DNA of 8,090 nt from CAZCGA01 sp964498075 (GTDB taxonomy: Bacteria; Desulfobacterota; Binatia; HRBIN30): positions 1 to 8,090 of the forward strand of contig CAZCGA010000216.1 of assembly GCA_964498075.1 (NCBI GenBank), written 5' to 3'. Below, piece by piece: positions 7,525 through 8,090 of the stretch. The notes under the pieces were generated by a model. The model was not told the origin of the DNA, ran no database searches, and was given only the letters and a program-made list of their open reading frames with translations. The first letter of the stretch is position 1. Every line of letters begins with the position of its first letter. A program made the translations under genes and the position numbers.

Positions 7525-7700
7525 GAAGACCGACCGCTTTCGGCCGACTTCAGACATTGGCGTGTATGTGGCTAAGGTCTGCCGTGGGTCGACTGCCGCC
7601 ATCTTGTCATGAAGCCGCATAGGTCTGCTCTTGGCACAGAGCAGCCGTTCGGAGCCGAGCTCGGGTTGGTCCGGAATCAGGCGCAAAGCGGACTTTGCCG
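7525..7700 (-). repeat. Degenerate tract resembling dispersed alphaproteobacterial intergenic repeats
   Basis: Read on the minus strand, this tract gives phrases such as PRQTLATYTPMSEVGRKRS. Phrases of this sort recur in spurious hypothetical proteins translated from dispersed intergenic repeats in alphaproteobacteria. The plus strand has GACCGCTTTCGGCCGACTTC followed by AGACATTGG, and at its right end the hairpin listed as copy B. The 85-codon frame over it (7480-7737) is therefore best read as repeat DNA, not a gene. Family membership is recalled, not tested; boundaries are approximate. Confidence 0.3.
7669..7693 (-). repeat. Hairpin-forming intergenic repeat, copy B (inverted relative to copy A)
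   Basis: On the minus strand GTCCG (7693-7689) and CGGAC (7673-7669) form the arms of a hairpin. The first 15 bases differ from copy A at 3178-3192 by only two C/T changes. The loop is two bases longer and the 3' arm has CCGGAC in place of GCGGAC. CGCATGGA lies upstream of both copies at different spacing. The two copies bracket the STAND gene head to head. Confidence 0.45.
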
Positions 7701-7816
7701 GGGTCCATGCGGGTATCATGGATTCCAGCTCTTTCACATCTCATCAGGGTTCTGCCCTCTGTGCCAAAAAAGTACAGACGATTGGCCGCGGGCGCCCTAA
7801 TTTGAACTTGCTATAG

Positions 7817-7838
7817 CCGAAAGCCCTTGAGGTTTCGG
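7817..7838. repeat. Imperfect hairpin CCGAAA/TTTCGG
   Basis: CCGAAA plus CC after a one-base bulge (7817-7825) pairs with GGTTTCGG (7831-7838) around the loop CTTGA. No T-run follows, so it is not a standard terminator. The bases just after it (GACCCACCGTCTCTG, 7838-7852) loosely recall the 3' end of a tRNA-Ser, but no T-stem or rest of a tRNA can be formed. Confidence 0.35.
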
Positions 7839-8022
7839 ACCCACCGTCTCTGATTTCGGTAAAGCGGGTATCAGGCCCTCACGGCCATCGAACCGCTGTT
7901 CGGTATAGGTGGCTGCGTGCCCCCGCAACACACTGGGGCGAAATGGCCAAGCTTCTCCTGACACGTTAGCTAATGCAAAATAATCTGCTCCTCAGATCTC
8001 GACGCTCGGGTTCTGCAAATCT

Positions 8023-8050
8023 CGTTGGCAGCACACCTCCGCTACCAACG
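8023..8050. repeat. Hairpin near the right edge
   Basis: CGTTGG (8023-8028) pairs with CCAACG (8045-8050). After a single C/A mismatch, AGC (8030-8032) pairs with GCT (8041-8043), leaving the loop ACACCTCC. This gives nine base pairs with one mismatch, followed on the plus strand by TTATCATAACTT. It could be a weak terminator or part of a leader of a gene beyond the window; it could also be chance. Confidence 0.3.
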
Positions 8051-8090
8051 TTATCATAACTTCATCGCCCGGTCGCTGAGGCCGCGCGAG

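Larger units (their letters stand above)
7203..8090. other. Long stretch without a convincing gene
   Basis: About 890 bases upstream of the STAND gene. Short open frames exist (for example 7480-7737 minus, 7609-7800 plus, 7087-7404 minus), but none shows recognisable protein sequence or a good ribosome binding site. The tract holds two inverted repeats near the STAND gene (7276-7292, 7327-7346), a repeat-like tract (about 7525-7700), and hairpins at 7817-7838 and 8023-8050. I cannot point to a confident sigma-70 promoter for the STAND gene. Toward the right end the DNA is noticeably richer in A+T (7971-7990, 8049-8062). Confidence 0.55.

Noticed and set aside
7480..7737. 85-codon frame on the minus strand
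   Set aside because: Its translation resembles the spurious proteins read from dispersed intergenic repeats, so I list the DNA as a repeat-like tract instead.
7609..7800. 63-codon frame on the plus strand with a CPLC pair of cysteines
   Set aside because: Overlaps the repeat-like tract and lacks a ribosome binding site; one Cys pair is not enough for a zinc-ribbon call.
7829..7852. Possible tRNA-Ser fragment or attachment site
   Set aside because: The T-stem does not pair, no acceptor 5' half or anticodon arm is present, and no integrase gene is in the window.
7992..8090. Frame open from the right edge on the minus strand, 32 codons then TGA
   Set aside because: Could be the tail of a gene beyond the window (it includes PGDEVMITLVAEVC), but 32 codons with no recognised motif are not enough.
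1..8090. CRISPR array, IS element or integrase
   Set aside because: No regularly spaced direct repeats, no transposase or integrase motifs and no terminal inverted repeats with target duplications were seen.

Overview
The window comes from a GC-rich bacterium. Codon choice, intergenic sequence style and a TTG start with an AGGAG-type ribosome binding site fit a proteobacterium, probably an alphaproteobacterium of the Rhizobiales or Sphingomonadales kind. That placement is inference from style only, because no rRNA, tRNA or taxonomic marker gene is present.

Left third (1-3116, + strand): two closely spaced genes that look like the end of a surface-polysaccharide cluster. The first is a 5'-truncated GT32-type (OCH1/capsular) glycosyltransferase with a clear DXD motif. 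Seven bases after its stop begins a large mosaic protein. It carries a GT25 (LPS-type) glycosyltransferase domain, a shortened and degenerate sulfotransferase-like domain, and a C-terminal GH16 domain that retains the ExDxE catalytic signature. The two genes probably form one transcription unit that builds, and may modify or remodel, a cell-surface glycan.

Middle (3350-7186, - strand, convergent with the glycan genes): one 1278-residue gene for a STAND-family NTPase. Its N-terminus looks like a PD-(D/E)xK nuclease domain with a QxK core (Mrr/Cap4 style). The centre is a P-loop module with Walker A and an nSTAND3-like 'LDDP.G' Walker B. The C-terminal half is a long alpha-helical, HEAT-like solenoid. 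This is the architecture of Avs-type antiphage sensors, so the gene is best read as a stand-alone defence gene. It is richer in G+C than the glycan genes by eye.

Right (7187-8090): about 900 bases with no convincing gene. They hold the leader of the STAND gene with two inverted repeats, a degenerate tract resembling dispersed intergenic repeats, and two further hairpins. A short hairpin repeat in the 3117-3349 gap is related to one at 7669-7693. The two copies flank the STAND gene in opposite orientation, which hints at insertion of, or recombination around, the defence gene. The best candidates for something undescribed are the GT25-sulfotransferase-GH16 fusion and the compact nuclease-STAND-HEAT protein.
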